Assembly (NCBI GenBank): GCA_041583135.1
Contig: JBFHGJ010000001.1
Location: 62,001-126,000 of the forward strand
Direction of reading: 5' to 3'
DNA: 64,000 nt
Origin: JABSOG01 sp041583135
Lineage (GTDB): Bacteria > Pseudomonadota > Gammaproteobacteria > Enterobacterales > Alteromonadaceae
Shown: in pieces, positions 7,115-16,280 of the stretch
Numbering within the stretch: the stretch's first letter is position 1
How the letters are laid out: each line of letters begins with the position of its first letter
The notes under the pieces: generated by a model
What the model was told of the DNA's origin: nothing
The model's database searches: none
Seen by the model: only the letters and a program-made list of their open reading frames with translations
Position numbers and translations under genes: made by a program

Positions 7115-7537
7115 ATGTTGGCAAGACGAAAAATCAACGCGTATCAAAAAGAGAGTGTTAAAGCACAGCTCGCTGGCGCGAATCCCTACACCATCATTCA
7201 AATGTTGATGCAGGGATTTTTGGAGCGCGTAGCCAAAGGTAAGGGCTGTATTGAACGTGGCGACTTGCAGGGTAAGGCCGAGCACTTGTCTAAAGCTTCA
7301 GCGATTTTACATGCCTTGTCTGAATCATTGGATTTAGACGTTGGTGGTGAAGTGGCGCAAAACCTTGCCTCGTTATATGAATACATGTTGATGCGGGTTA
7401 CCGACGCTTCCGTTGAAAAAACCATCGAACCGCTTGATGAAGTGATGAAGTTGATGCTTGAGATCAAAAGCGGTTGGGATGCCATTCCTAACTCCGAGGT
7501 TGACAATGCGTTGGCGCTGCAAGCTCAGCGCGGTTAA
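7115..7537 (+). CDS. fliS: Flagellin export chaperone FliS
   Basis: 140 residues from the ATG at 7115, preceded by AGGTG. An earlier in-frame start at 7034 would add 27 unconserved residues. The family features are clear: AYQKESVKAQLAGANPYTII near the N-terminus and the mostly helical body ending in VMKLMLEIKSGWDAI. FliS binds the C-terminal helix of flagellin in the cytoplasm, preventing premature polymerisation and delivering it to the export gate. It lies between fliD and a FliT-like gene. Confidence 0.95.
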   Translation: MLARRKINAYQKESVKAQLAGANPYTIIQMLMQGFLERVAKGKGCIERGDLQGKAEHLSKASAILHALSESLDLDVGGEVAQNLASLYEYMLMRVTDASVEKTIEPLDEVMKLMLEIKSGWDAIPNSEVDNALALQAQRG

Positions 7538-7542
7538 CCTAG

Positions 7543-7869
7543 GTGACTACCTCATCGTTTGCCACATTGGTTGAGCAAACCAATGCCTGTAGCGTCAAAA
7601 TTTATCAGCATTGTGAAACTGCCGAGTGGGACTCATGTGTCCCATTAATTGCCGAACGCGAACAATTGTTAGCGCAGCTTTTGCAATTGAGTAGTGAGCT
7701 GGCACCTGCCGAAATTGAAATTCTTGCCGGACTATATCAAGATATATTGAAAAACGATGAGGTATACTTACCTCGTGCAGAGTCGGCCAAAGGTGAGATC
7801 AACCTACAACTACGGCACATTAAGCGTGCTGAACTCAATGCCTTGCCGGCCTACCGTAAACACTCGTAA
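7543..7869 (+). CDS. FliT/FlaI-like small flagellar chaperone
   Basis: A 108-residue, mainly helical acidic protein starting at a GTG only 5 nt after fliS. Size, position after fliS and the pattern of short helices (RLIAEREQLLAQLL-like) fit the FliT/FlaI group, which binds FliD. Sequence identity to FliT is weak, so the name rests largely on context. No strong ribosome-binding site is visible, so translation is probably coupled to fliS. Confidence 0.65.
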   Translation: MTTSSFATLVEQTNACSVKIYQHCETAEWDSCVPLIAEREQLLAQLLQLSSELAPAEIEILAGLYQDILKNDEVYLPRAESAKGEINLQLRHIKRAELNALPAYRKHS

Positions 7870-7901
7870 TCGACCAATCAGTTTAAAGGTGCAGGTTTTC
7901 T

Positions 7902-10058
7902 ATGTCCGCAGAAAATGACAACAAAAAGGATGAGATCAGCGAGATCCTCGCAAACGCTGAACAAAAGGTGCAGCAGTTAAGTGAGCGTGCGCAAAAGGAA
8001 AAGGCGTTAGAGAAAAAAATGGGGCAGCGTTTTGAAAAAAACATTGTGGCGCTGAAAAAATACCTGCCGGATATCGCAGCCCAGTTCCGTCATTACAAAC
8101 CTGAATCTATGCAGTTCTTCTGCGCGCCCAGCGGTGATGCCAATATCGTTGAAAGCACAAGCGGCGTACCGCTGTACAGTGATGATCCGATTGAGCAATG
8201 TCGTGATCAGGTGCAGAGAAACATCGAACAGCCAAAATACACCAGCATTGGTTTTTCTAGCGAAGAAGAACAAAGCAATACCTTTATTCATAGCCGTTAT
8301 ATGGGGGCTATTTATAAGGAATTTCTCAAAGAAAAAGAAACCCTTGAGCCGCTGACGTCAATCCCTGAACACCTCGGGGCGATGATCATGTTTGGGGTCG
8401 GACTAGGCTACCATCTCCCGGCATTGTTTGAGCAGGTAACTATCGACCATATGTACATCTGTGAGCCTTCAAACGATTTATTCTATGCTAGCCTATTTAC
8501 CTGTGACTGGGAATATGTGCTGAAAACCATCGATGAAAAAGACGGTGTGTTGCATTTAAGACTGGGTGTCGATTATCAAAAGTTCACCGACGACTTTATC
8601 AATGAATTAAAAGATAAAGGCTCGTTCAATGCCTCCAATGCGGTGTTATATCAGCACTACCCATCGGAGCAGATCCAAAGGATCATTAATGAGTTCTCCC
8701 AGCAGTTTCATATGGTGGCTATCGGATGGGGCTTCTTTGATGATGGTGTGATCAGTATTGCCCACGATTACGCCAATGCCCAAAACAAAACGCCTTACCT
8801 AAAAAAGACCGCCGCGCTGCCAAGACACTGGAAAGATGTACCGGCGATCATCGTGGCCAACGGACCGTCTATTGATGCCACCATTGAGTATGTTAAAGCC
8901 CATCAAAACGATGGTATCGTTTTTTGCTGTGGTACCGCAATAAATACACTGCTTAAGCATGGTATCGTGCCGGATTTTCATGTTGAGCTTGAAAGAACCA
9001 AGCTGACCTATGACTTGTTGGTGGAGTTTGTTGATAACGAGCAGATGAAGCAAATGAACTTTCTCTCGGTCAACGTGATGCATCCAAGAGCCACTGAACT
9101 ATTTAAGTGGTCGGGTCTGGCCTTTAAGCCGGCTGAGCCTTCAACCATCATTTCATCTGAGTTTATCGATAAAGACAGCACCTTTACTCGTCTAAGTTAC
9201 TGTAATCCGCTAGTGGCAAACACGGCTTTGTCGTATGCCTGTTATATGGGCTTTAAAGAAATTTATTTGTTTGGTGTCGATAACGGTTATGTCACCAAAG
9301 ATCATTTCCACTCAAAACAAAGCTACTACTACACCGAAGATGGTGAGGAGAAAACAGAGATCACTAAAATGATGCTAACCGACCAGTTAGAGGTCGAAGG
9401 TAACTTTGGTGATACTGTGTTTACTACGGCATTTTATGATACCGGTCGTCATTCGCTCGGGCATTTGCTCGGTCGTTACCCTAAGGTCAATTGCTACAAT
9501 TGCTCTGACGGTGCCAAGATAAACCATACCTTCCCGGTTTATCCCGAGGACTTGCTGATCTCCCCTTTGAATGTTGATAAAAATGACATCGTTGAGTACA
9601 TCAAATCTGAGTTCTTTGCGCCACAAGATCACGACCCCGATGCCTATCAGAACTGGCTTGCGATTAATAAGTTTGACGATATTGTCGATGAAATGCTGGC
9701 ATTTACCGACAAAAAGTTTACCTCCCGTGGCGAGTTGGCTACGGCGTTGAAATTACAAGTCCGTTATCTATATTCGTTCTCGCAAACGCGTTTTCGCCAC
9801 CTTTACTTTATGTTGGATGGCTCAGTCATTTATGCGCATACTGTCTTTAGAATGGCGCTTTACGGTTTTGCCGATGAGAAAGAAATGCTCAGAGTGATGC
9901 ATAGCCTGTTGGATCTGTATCACGAGTATTTGCGTGAAGCGAAGAAGAAGTTTAGACGTGTGCTTGAAGAAGTGGATGAGCAAGACTTTAAAGTGCTTGA
10001 AATGTTCAGAAAAGGCCACAAGAAAGCGGCAGATGCCAATGCAGGCAATCACGAGTAA
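7902..10058 (+). CDS. Motility accessory factor (Maf, DUF115) flagellin glycosyltransferase
   Basis: 718 residues. The central DUF115/MAF domain is recognisable from HLGAMIMFGVGLGYHLPALF (near residue 160) and the hallmark VPAIIVANGPSID (near 310), followed by FCCGTAINTLLKHGIVPDF. The N-terminus is a charged coiled-coil segment. Maf enzymes transfer nonulosonic acids (pseudaminic or legionaminic) from the CMP-sugar to serine or threonine of flagellin. The convergent pse operon supplies the donor. It is the last gene of the filament operon and is followed by a terminator. It is the only evident glycosyltransferase in the island. Confidence 0.92.
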   Translation: MSAENDNKKDEISEILANAEQKVQQLSERAQKEKALEKKMGQRFEKNIVALKKYLPDIAAQFRHYKPESMQFFCAPSGDANIVESTSGVPLYSDDPIEQCRDQVQRNIEQPKYTSIGFSSEEEQSNTFIHSRYMGAIYKEFLKEKETLEPLTSIPEHLGAMIMFGVGLGYHLPALFEQVTIDHMYICEPSNDLFYASLFTCDWEYVLKTIDEKDGVLHLRLGVDYQKFTDDFINELKDKGSFNASNAVLYQHYPSEQIQRIINEFSQQFHMVAIGWGFFDDGVISIAHDYANAQNKTPYLKKTAALPRHWKDVPAIIVANGPSIDATIEYVKAHQNDGIVFCCGTAINTLLKHGIVPDFHVELERTKLTYDLLVEFVDNEQMKQMNFLSVNVMHPRATELFKWSGLAFKPAEPSTIISSEFIDKDSTFTRLSYCNPLVANTALSYACYMGFKEIYLFGVDNGYVTKDHFHSKQSYYYTEDGEEKTEITKMMLTDQLEVEGNFGDTVFTTAFYDTGRHSLGHLLGRYPKVNCYNCSDGAKINHTFPVYPEDLLISPLNVDKNDIVEYIKSEFFAPQDHDPDAYQNWLAINKFDDIVDEMLAFTDKKFTSRGELATALKLQVRYLYSFSQTRFRHLYFMLDGSVIYAHTVFRMALYGFADEKEMLRVMHSLLDLYHEYLREAKKKFRRVLEEVDEQDFKVLEMFRKGHKKAADANAGNHE

Positions 10059-10104
10059 AGCCGCAATGTGGCCTGTTATCGCATTGTCTTAGTAGAGAAA
10101 TAAA

Positions 10105-10127
10105 GGGCTGGAAATTCCAGCCCTTTT
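10105..10127. terminator. Intrinsic terminator between convergent maf and pse operon
   Basis: A 9-bp stem GGGCTGGAA/TTCCAGCCC (10105-10123) with a one-base centre is followed by TTTT. Upstream A residues (AAA at 10102-10104) may let it act from both strands. Confidence 0.8.
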
Positions 10128-10235
10128 GGTGTCAAAACAAGAGTTTCTACTTAACTCGCCTAAAGCAAACAAATTTGGGGCAGTTAGCGATGAAAATAGC
10201 TGTGCTCTACGGCCCTTCCTTACGTGAAGCTCAGG

Positions 10236-12374
10236 TTATTTAATAAATATCTCTTTAAACATATTCACCACTTGCTCTACCGTTGAGGTCTTAACATGGC
10301 GTTCATCGGTATCCCAAGCATCTTTAATACATTCGGTGACCAGCTCATAGCTCGGTAGGTAGTACACATCTTCATTGTTGTTGACCAATTCTTCGGCCGC
10401 CACCCTAAGCACGGCTTTGGAATGGGTGTTGGCGCTGATCACATGATGGGTGTCGGCGCGACCGGTGGCCAAAAATGGAATAGGAGAGACACTGATGATC
10501 AACTTAAACTTCGGATTATGGGCTTTACAAATATCGTAAAAGGTTTGAATGTTATCGATATTCTCCTGTACCGTCAGGGTCTTATGACGGACCAAAGGAT
10601 ACATATAAGAGCGCGGGTTGCGTGACATCACCGAGCCATCTCTAAACTGCCAGCACTCATTAAGACCTAAGGTAATAATAAATACTTCGGTTTGCTCAAG
10701 GGCCATGCGAGTGGCTTCAATGTGCTTGTTGTAATCTTCAAAGTAGGCATCTTTCGATAAAAACAGCACATTTTCACGATAAGGATCCATCCAAGTACCA
10801 TCTTCTTGCTCAAACAACAGCTGCTTGGTGCGTTTGACATCAAAAGCCCGTTCGGCCATTTGGCGAAAGCTTGGGGTGTTGAATAAGATCCCATAGTTGG
10901 CGCAGAACTTGGCATACTTGTCACCTGGCGTATAGCCATCGACGATGATCTTAGAGCCGGGGTCGTCATTGCGCTCAGTCACCACATAGTTGTAGCCTTG
11001 CTCTTGAAAGACTCTGGCAATTTCAAAGGCAAAACAACTGCCCGCAGAGCCGATTGGGGTGCTCATATCCATGATGGGATATTTTTTTACAAAAGGGAGC
11101 GCATCGAACTTGCTGGCGGGCTTGGTCGGGTGATCTGGCGAGGGCCAGAAAATGCCCTCAGGCTCAGGTTTATTCTTCGTTGAATAACGGCTGATGGCGT
11201 CTTGAACTTCTTCTTCATACTCGGCCAAACGTAAGAGGTTGACAATATTCTCGCTGCCAAGCTCACCTTGCCAGTTAATGCTATGCTGATAGGAGTTTTT
11301 CAAGGTTTCCATCAACGATTCAATCGAATTCAATTCTACCAAATCTGGATCCAACTCAATCAAACGCTCAAACATCAGATCGGCAAAGTGCTCGTTAGAA
11401 TACATGTTGTGCAGCAACAGTTTCAAATAGGCAGGCGAGCGGATCTCGCCGGTCGATGGGATCAATACCCGGTTGGCCATCTCTTGTGGATTACGATTGT
11501 AGTAATCCAGCAGCGCCGGAGGGCCGTCGTCGAAAGAGATGCTGTCGTTTTTCGGCATCCATATTTCTTCACGGGTAAACTGATAAGGATAGGGTGAAGG
11601 AATGAAACACAGTTGCAGTACGTAGCGTGAAGCCTTATCCGGTACTACACCAATATGGGCCAATTGATTGGGGTTGAACAACAGCGCATCGCCGGCTTCA
11701 ATGTCTTCATACATGGTTTCAACCGGCTCAATGCCCTTAGCACGACACAGTGGGCCTAAGTCTTCGACGCGGTCGCTGACATTATTGAAGATATAGCCGG
11801 CATTTTTGAGCTGAGTGCTTGAATGTAGATCCAAAAACTTGGTATTGCCGCCGTGTTCTTCATAGGCGTTGAGATAAATCAGCATTTTCAGATGCTTTTC
11901 CGGGCCGCCGTCACAGTGCCAATAAGTTGACACGATGCGTTTTTCCATGTCGGCTTCCGATTCCAAAAAGGTATACCAGTAAAGCATGTACTCACTGTTG
12001 AAGTACGAGCAAATATAGCTGTCGATTTCCTCGGTTAAGATCATCGGCAGTAGCTTGTCCATAAACTTTGGATGGTAAATGGTGGCCAACGAGTTCGAGC
12101 CTTCACGGATAAAGATCTTACATAGATCTTTAGGCAAAACACCTTTAAGTCGGGTCTGGTGGTTGCGGGTCAACTCACAGTCTTGCAGGACTTCCGGACG
12201 CTTAAAGTTATCTTGCGAGGCTTTATACAGTTCGTTGTAACGCCTCGAGTTTTCGTAAAGGTTTCGCAGTTTTATATGTGAATCTGGGGTGAGGTAATAG
12301 GTGACCCCTTCGTATTCTTCTTCATATTGCCGTACCGGACCGACGCCGGTAAATTGTATCGTTTTTACTTTCAT
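10236..12374 (-). CDS. Oxygenase-like/GSCFA (SGNH-type) fusion protein
   Basis: 712 residues from the ATG at 12374; a TTG two codons upstream is less likely. The N-terminal half (about 70-300) looks like a 2-oxoglutarate/Fe(II) oxygenase of the prolyl-hydroxylase or phytanoyl type. It has YWHCDGG (the H-x-D metal pair), a distal His in NQLAHIGVV and an Arg shortly after. The C-terminal half (about 435-712) is a GSCFA domain: GSAGSCFAFEIARVF carries the expected nucleophile, ITLGLNECW the block III Asn, and DERHV the terminal His. GSCFA proteins belong to the SGNH esterase/acyltransferase group. As last gene of the pse operon it probably modifies the sugar or the glycosylated flagellin. Substrate unknown. 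Confidence 0.72.
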   Translation of the reverse strand: MKVKTIQFTGVGPVRQYEEEYEGVTYYLTPDSHIKLRNLYENSRRYNELYKASQDNFKRPEVLQDCELTRNHQTRLKGVLPKDLCKIFIREGSNSLATIYHPKFMDKLLPMILTEEIDSYICSYFNSEYMLYWYTFLESEADMEKRIVSTYWHCDGGPEKHLKMLIYLNAYEEHGGNTKFLDLHSSTQLKNAGYIFNNVSDRVEDLGPLCRAKGIEPVETMYEDIEAGDALLFNPNQLAHIGVVPDKASRYVLQLCFIPSPYPYQFTREEIWMPKNDSISFDDGPPALLDYYNRNPQEMANRVLIPSTGEIRSPAYLKLLLHNMYSNEHFADLMFERLIELDPDLVELNSIESLMETLKNSYQHSINWQGELGSENIVNLLRLAEYEEEVQDAISRYSTKNKPEPEGIFWPSPDHPTKPASKFDALPFVKKYPIMDMSTPIGSAGSCFAFEIARVFQEQGYNYVVTERNDDPGSKIIVDGYTPGDKYAKFCANYGILFNTPSFRQMAERAFDVKRTKQLLFEQEDGTWMDPYRENVLFLSKDAYFEDYNKHIEATRMALEQTEVFIITLGLNECWQFRDGSVMSRNPRSYMYPLVRHKTLTVQENIDNIQTFYDICKAHNPKFKLIISVSPIPFLATGRADTHHVISANTHSKAVLRVAAEELVNNNEDVYYLPSYELVTECIKDAWDTDERHVKTSTVEQVVNMFKEIFIK

Positions 12375-12455
12375 GAGCAATTAAAGTCCAAAACAGGTTT
12401 CTACTGATACTTGATTTAAGTGAAGCAAACAATGGGCCGATTTGCTAATGACTTT

Positions 12456-13508
12456 TTATTTGGCGATCATTTCATGCTTGAGCGCACTACCGCGTTCAAT
12501 GTCGCAGGCGGCTGTTTTGCCTAGCACCTCGTCGTAGAACTTCGGCTCAAGCCCAAACCCCGGACGGATACGACGAATGTTTTGCGCGCTGAAGGCTTCG
12601 CCTTTTTTCATGTCGGCCACCACGTAAATCGAACGGCGGAACTTTAAGTTGCCACTTTCGGCCGCCTTGGTGGTGTAGTCGCCTTGTCCTAGTGCTTGCC
12701 ACGCCTCTTTTGCGCTGCGACACAGCAGCGCCAGCTCCTCAGGCTCTAGTGAAAAGGCCGCATCCGGGCCACCATCTTCACGTTTTAAGGTGAAGTGTTT
12801 TTCTATGACATGAGCACCCAATGCGACACTGGCAACTGCCGCTGTGACGCCCAAGGTATGGTCCGATAGCCCGATACAACAATCAAAGTCTTGTTGCAGC
12901 CTCACCATGCTAAGCAAATTCGATTGCTCGATTGGGGTGGGGTAACCGCTGATGCAATGCAACAAAATAATGTCTCTGGCGCCATGCCGACGGGCCGTTG
13001 TCACCGCCTGTTCAATTTCTTGTTGATTGGCCATACCGGTAGACATGATCAGCGGCTTGCCGGTCTTGGCAACTTTTTCGATGAGCATCACATCGGTCAG
13101 CTCAAACGAGGCGATTTTGTAGGCTGGTGCGCCCAATTGCTCCAGCAGTTCAACCGCAGATTCATCAAATGGCGAGCTGAATATGGTGATCCCCAACTTG
13201 GCGGCTTCATCAAACAGTTGTTGATGCCATTCCCAAGGCGTGTGCGCCCATTCATAGAGCTGATAAAGCTGCTGACCATCCCACAGCCCGCCATCAATAA
13301 GAAAGTCGGGCTTATCACAGTCGATGGTCATAGTATCGGCGGTATAGGTTTGCAGTTTGACCGCGCTGGCACCGGCCTTTTTGGCCTCACGAAGGAGTGC
13401 TATTGCGCGGTTGATATCGCCGTTGTGGTTACCGGAGATCTCTGCGATAACATAAGGCGGGTGATTGTTGCCGATGCCGACACCATCAATATGTATTTCA
13501 TGATTCAT
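12456..13508 (-). CDS. pseI: Pseudaminic acid synthase PseI (NeuB family)
   Basis: 350 residues from the ATG at 13508, which has GGGAG upstream; a longer frame to 13598 lies inside pseG/H. It condenses a 2,4-diacetamido-trideoxy hexose with phosphoenolpyruvate. The NeuB barrel starts with PYVIAEISGNHNGD and contains KLQTYTADT, the FSSPFDESAVELLE segment, IMSTGMA, LLHCISGYP and GLSDHT. A SAF-type antifreeze domain closes the C-terminus (RRSIYVVADMKKGE to the end). The PseI-like features (NHNGD, YTADTMT) favour the pseudaminic over the sialic branch. The start overlaps the preceding gene by 11 nt. Confidence 0.93.
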   Translation of the reverse strand: MNHEIHIDGVGIGNNHPPYVIAEISGNHNGDINRAIALLREAKKAGASAVKLQTYTADTMTIDCDKPDFLIDGGLWDGQQLYQLYEWAHTPWEWHQQLFDEAAKLGITIFSSPFDESAVELLEQLGAPAYKIASFELTDVMLIEKVAKTGKPLIMSTGMANQQEIEQAVTTARRHGARDIILLHCISGYPTPIEQSNLLSMVRLQQDFDCCIGLSDHTLGVTAAVASVALGAHVIEKHFTLKREDGGPDAAFSLEPEELALLCRSAKEAWQALGQGDYTTKAAESGNLKFRRSIYVVADMKKGEAFSAQNIRRIRPGFGLEPKFYDEVLGKTAACDIERGSALKHEMIAK

Positions 13509-14982
13509 GTTGTTTACTCCCTCGTTGATACCAGTTATCGCCGATTGGCGTAAAACCGGCCTTGGCAAACGCTTTAATTGAAGCACTATTGTGCGCATCG
13601 ATATAGGCTAGCAAGGTTTTTTCTTGGTGAAGCTCAGCCAGCAGCTTGAGTGCCAAAGGGCCAAGTCCTTGACCCAAGCCCTGGGGCGCGATAGCAATGG
13701 ATACTTCGTGTCCGTTTGTTGTTGGGTTGAGCCGGACAAAGCCGAGCGGTTGTTTGTCTTTTACCAGTAGATAAAAATCAATTTCTGGCGATTGCATGAC
13801 TTTGCCGAACCAGCGTTGATGGTCGCTGAGCTTCGGTGGCTTGGGATCGCGAGCAAAGCGCCTTGTTTCAGGGGCTTGCTGCCACTGATATAACACCATC
13901 ATATCCGGCCAGTCTACGCGCTCAAGATGATACCGTGAAGCATTGCGCAACTGCTGTAGTCGTTGCGTCAGTTCGCTGATACCGCTACCGTCACAAACTT
14001 TGGCGGCTTGTTTGGATAAGCTTTGCAATGGTTCTTTCGCGTCTACAAATGCCGTGAGCATCGGTAGCAGATGAGTATCAACCTGCGCTGCTGTCATGGT
14101 GCCGATGGCAGCCCCACTGTCGGCGGCTGCCTGAACAATATGGGCTTGATTGTCTGCCGCGCAGATCAGAATATTCGGCAGGCCCAAACAGCAGCGTTCC
14201 AACATGGACGTTCCGGCGGCTGCGATAGCCATGTCGGCTTGGGTGATCACCTCTGCCATATTCTCGACATTCACTTTCAAGCTGATCCCACTTCGCTTTG
14301 CGACATATTCTCTTATGCGGTCTAAATGTTTGGCTTGAGCACTTAAAACCACCGTCACTTGAAATCGTTTTGTGTCGAGCTGGGCCAAAACCTGTTCAGT
14401 CAGATTGTCAGGATCGGTCGCGCCCAAACTCACCAAAATATGTTTCACTTCTTTGGTTTGCTCACGCTTGGCCAATGCTTGTTGTCGTTGTTCAATAAAT
14501 TGCTGACGCAATAGAGCATATTTGGCCCCGACAATCAGCTGCTGGCATCTGTCATCAAGCCATGGTTGATAGTGGGCTTGGTTTCGAGCTAACGATTGGT
14601 CAAATAGCAGATCGCAGTGATAGGGGCGGTTGGCCAAATCGTCGATGACCATCAGGTGTTGGCACAGTGGGGCCATTTGCTTGTGCCATTTTGCATCTAG
14701 CTGGTAGTGATCAACCACAATCAAGTCGGGATATAGCGCTTCGAGCACTGCGCGCGAGGCAATGGCGTCAGCTTGCTGACAAAAGGCTTGGTGACCGGGA
14801 ATAATCGATACGCCAAAGCCTTGGTGTAAAATCAGCTCGACCATATCTCCCGGCGCTTTGCGGCAAATAAAATGAATATAGCAACCCTGTTCGCGCAGCG
14901 CTTCGGCGAGTGTGAGGCAGCGGTAAATATGGCCGCCACCAATGTCTTTTGAGCCGTCGGCGCGAAAGACGATAACCGCCAT
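13498..14982 (-). CDS. PseG-PseH fusion: UDP-sugar hydrolase plus N-acetyltransferase
   Basis: 494 residues, about the sum of PseG and PseH. The N-terminal part (1-345) is a GT-B-type PseG hydrolase that removes UDP (FRADGSKDIGGGHIYRCL; VVDHYQLDAKW; LVSLGATDPDNLT; AAGTSMLERCCLGLP). The C-terminal part (about 350-494) is a GNAT acetyltransferase of the PseH type, with the acetyl-CoA loop around APQGLGQGLGPLAL and the terminal motif ASIKAFAKAGF. These catalyse consecutive steps in Campylobacter and Helicobacter, where they are separate proteins (PseH acts before PseG). Neighbours are pseI downstream and an aminotransferase upstream, with one-base overlap. Confidence 0.88.
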   Translation of the reverse strand: MAVIVFRADGSKDIGGGHIYRCLTLAEALREQGCYIHFICRKAPGDMVELILHQGFGVSIIPGHQAFCQQADAIASRAVLEALYPDLIVVDHYQLDAKWHKQMAPLCQHLMVIDDLANRPYHCDLLFDQSLARNQAHYQPWLDDRCQQLIVGAKYALLRQQFIEQRQQALAKREQTKEVKHILVSLGATDPDNLTEQVLAQLDTKRFQVTVVLSAQAKHLDRIREYVAKRSGISLKVNVENMAEVITQADMAIAAAGTSMLERCCLGLPNILICAADNQAHIVQAAADSGAAIGTMTAAQVDTHLLPMLTAFVDAKEPLQSLSKQAAKVCDGSGISELTQRLQQLRNASRYHLERVDWPDMMVLYQWQQAPETRRFARDPKPPKLSDHQRWFGKVMQSPEIDFYLLVKDKQPLGFVRLNPTTNGHEVSIAIAPQGLGQGLGPLALKLLAELHQEKTLLAYIDAHNSASIKAFAKAGFTPIGDNWYQRGSKQHES

Positions 14983-16274
14983 CAGCGCACCTTAAAAATT
15001 GGCTTGAGCACAGGACAGCGCAGCTGTTTATCCAACGTGCCGTTATCGTCATAGTGCTTAATTTGCGCCAAAATATCGCCATAGGCGTCGAGCAGCATGT
15101 CGATATGCTTGGGTTGATGGGCAAAGTTGAGGTTGTGGCTGCCATTGGTGATGATTCCTCGGGCAAACAATTCCTGTAACCAATAGGTTTTTATGGTCCA
15201 AGCGTCAAAGTGACGTCCGTCTTTACCGACCAGAAAGCTCCAACTTGGATGCCCTGCCGTTGCGTAGAGGTGATTGATGCCTAAACTGTCAATCAGCTTG
15301 TTTAAGCGATTGAGCAGGTCCTCGCCAAGCTGATGAATGTGACCTAGCGCATTTTCACTACGGATTTTTTCGATGCAGGCTTTGCTGGCGGCCAAGGCCA
15401 TGGTATCGCCACCAAAGGTGCCGGAAAAAAAGATCTCTGTCATCAAGGCCATTACGTCGGCTCTGCCGACCACTGCGGATATCGGATAGCCGTTTGCCAT
15501 GCCCTTGCCAAAAGTCGCCAGATCTGGGGTGACATCAAACAATTGCTGGGCACCGCCGAGGCTAAAACGAAAGCCGGTAATGGTTTCGTCGAAGATCAAC
15601 AGCGCGCCGTGCTGATGGGTCAAATCTTTTACTTTTTGCAAAAAATCTGCTGTGGGATAGGACAAATTCATCGGCTCTAAAATCACCGCAGCAAACTCGC
15701 CTTGGTGGCTTTCAAGTACGGTTTTTAACGAGTCGATATCGTTATAGCCAAACGGATGGGTCAATGCCTTGGTTGCTCCGGGGACGCCCAAATTGCGAGA
15801 GGTGCTGCCGATATACCAATCTTGCCAGCCATGATAGCCGCACACCGCGACGTGATCTTTGCCGGTATAGGCGCGGGCTAAGCGGATAGCCGCGCTGGTG
15901 GCATCTGAGCCGTTTTTACCAAAACGTACCATTTCAGCGCAGGGAATAAGCTCACACAGAAGCTCTGCCACTTCAAATTCAAGGCGGTGGGGCAGCGAGA
16001 AAATAGCACCCGCCTGAACCTGTTCAATAACCGCTTGGTTGACGTCTTTGTCGCCATAGCCGAGGCTGATACAAAGCAATGCGCTCATAAAATCGAGGTA
16101 GCGATTGCCATCGACGTCAATCAATTCGCAACCCTCGCCACGCTCGGCGAAATAGGGGCTGACGCCTTGCGGCAACGACAACATGCTTTTGGAAAAGGTT
16201 TGCGAGCCTAGAGGGACGGTTTTAAGCGCTTGTTGTAAAAACTGCTGCGAGCGGCTGAAATTATCGATTGTCAT
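14982..16274 (-). CDS. Class III (glutamate-1-semialdehyde-type) PLP aminotransferase
   Basis: 430 residues, full length for a GSA-aminomutase-like class III aminotransferase. Visible motifs are EGCELIDVDGNRYLDF near the start, RFGKNGSDATSAAIRLAR, VCGYHGWQDWY, LLIFDETITGFRFSLGG and the PLP lysine region TFGKGMANGYP. It is not needed in the classical pathway, because PseC supplies the amino group. It lies mid-operon between the cytidylyltransferase and pseG/H, so it likely adds an extra amino substituent or makes a side chain. It is unlikely to be heme HemL, given the context and divergence. Substrate unknown. Confidence 0.8.
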   Translation of the reverse strand: MTIDNFSRSQQFLQQALKTVPLGSQTFSKSMLSLPQGVSPYFAERGEGCELIDVDGNRYLDFMSALLCISLGYGDKDVNQAVIEQVQAGAIFSLPHRLEFEVAELLCELIPCAEMVRFGKNGSDATSAAIRLARAYTGKDHVAVCGYHGWQDWYIGSTSRNLGVPGATKALTHPFGYNDIDSLKTVLESHQGEFAAVILEPMNLSYPTADFLQKVKDLTHQHGALLIFDETITGFRFSLGGAQQLFDVTPDLATFGKGMANGYPISAVVGRADVMALMTEIFFSGTFGGDTMALAASKACIEKIRSENALGHIHQLGEDLLNRLNKLIDSLGINHLYATAGHPSWSFLVGKDGRHFDAWTIKTYWLQELFARGIITNGSHNLNFAHQPKHIDMLLDAYGDILAQIKHYDDNGTLDKQLRCPVLKPIFKVR

Positions 16275-16280
16275 GGCTTT

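Noticed and set aside
14982..16274. Heme-pathway HemL
   Set aside because: Family resemblance is only to the class; the gene is embedded in the sugar operon by overlapping junctions.
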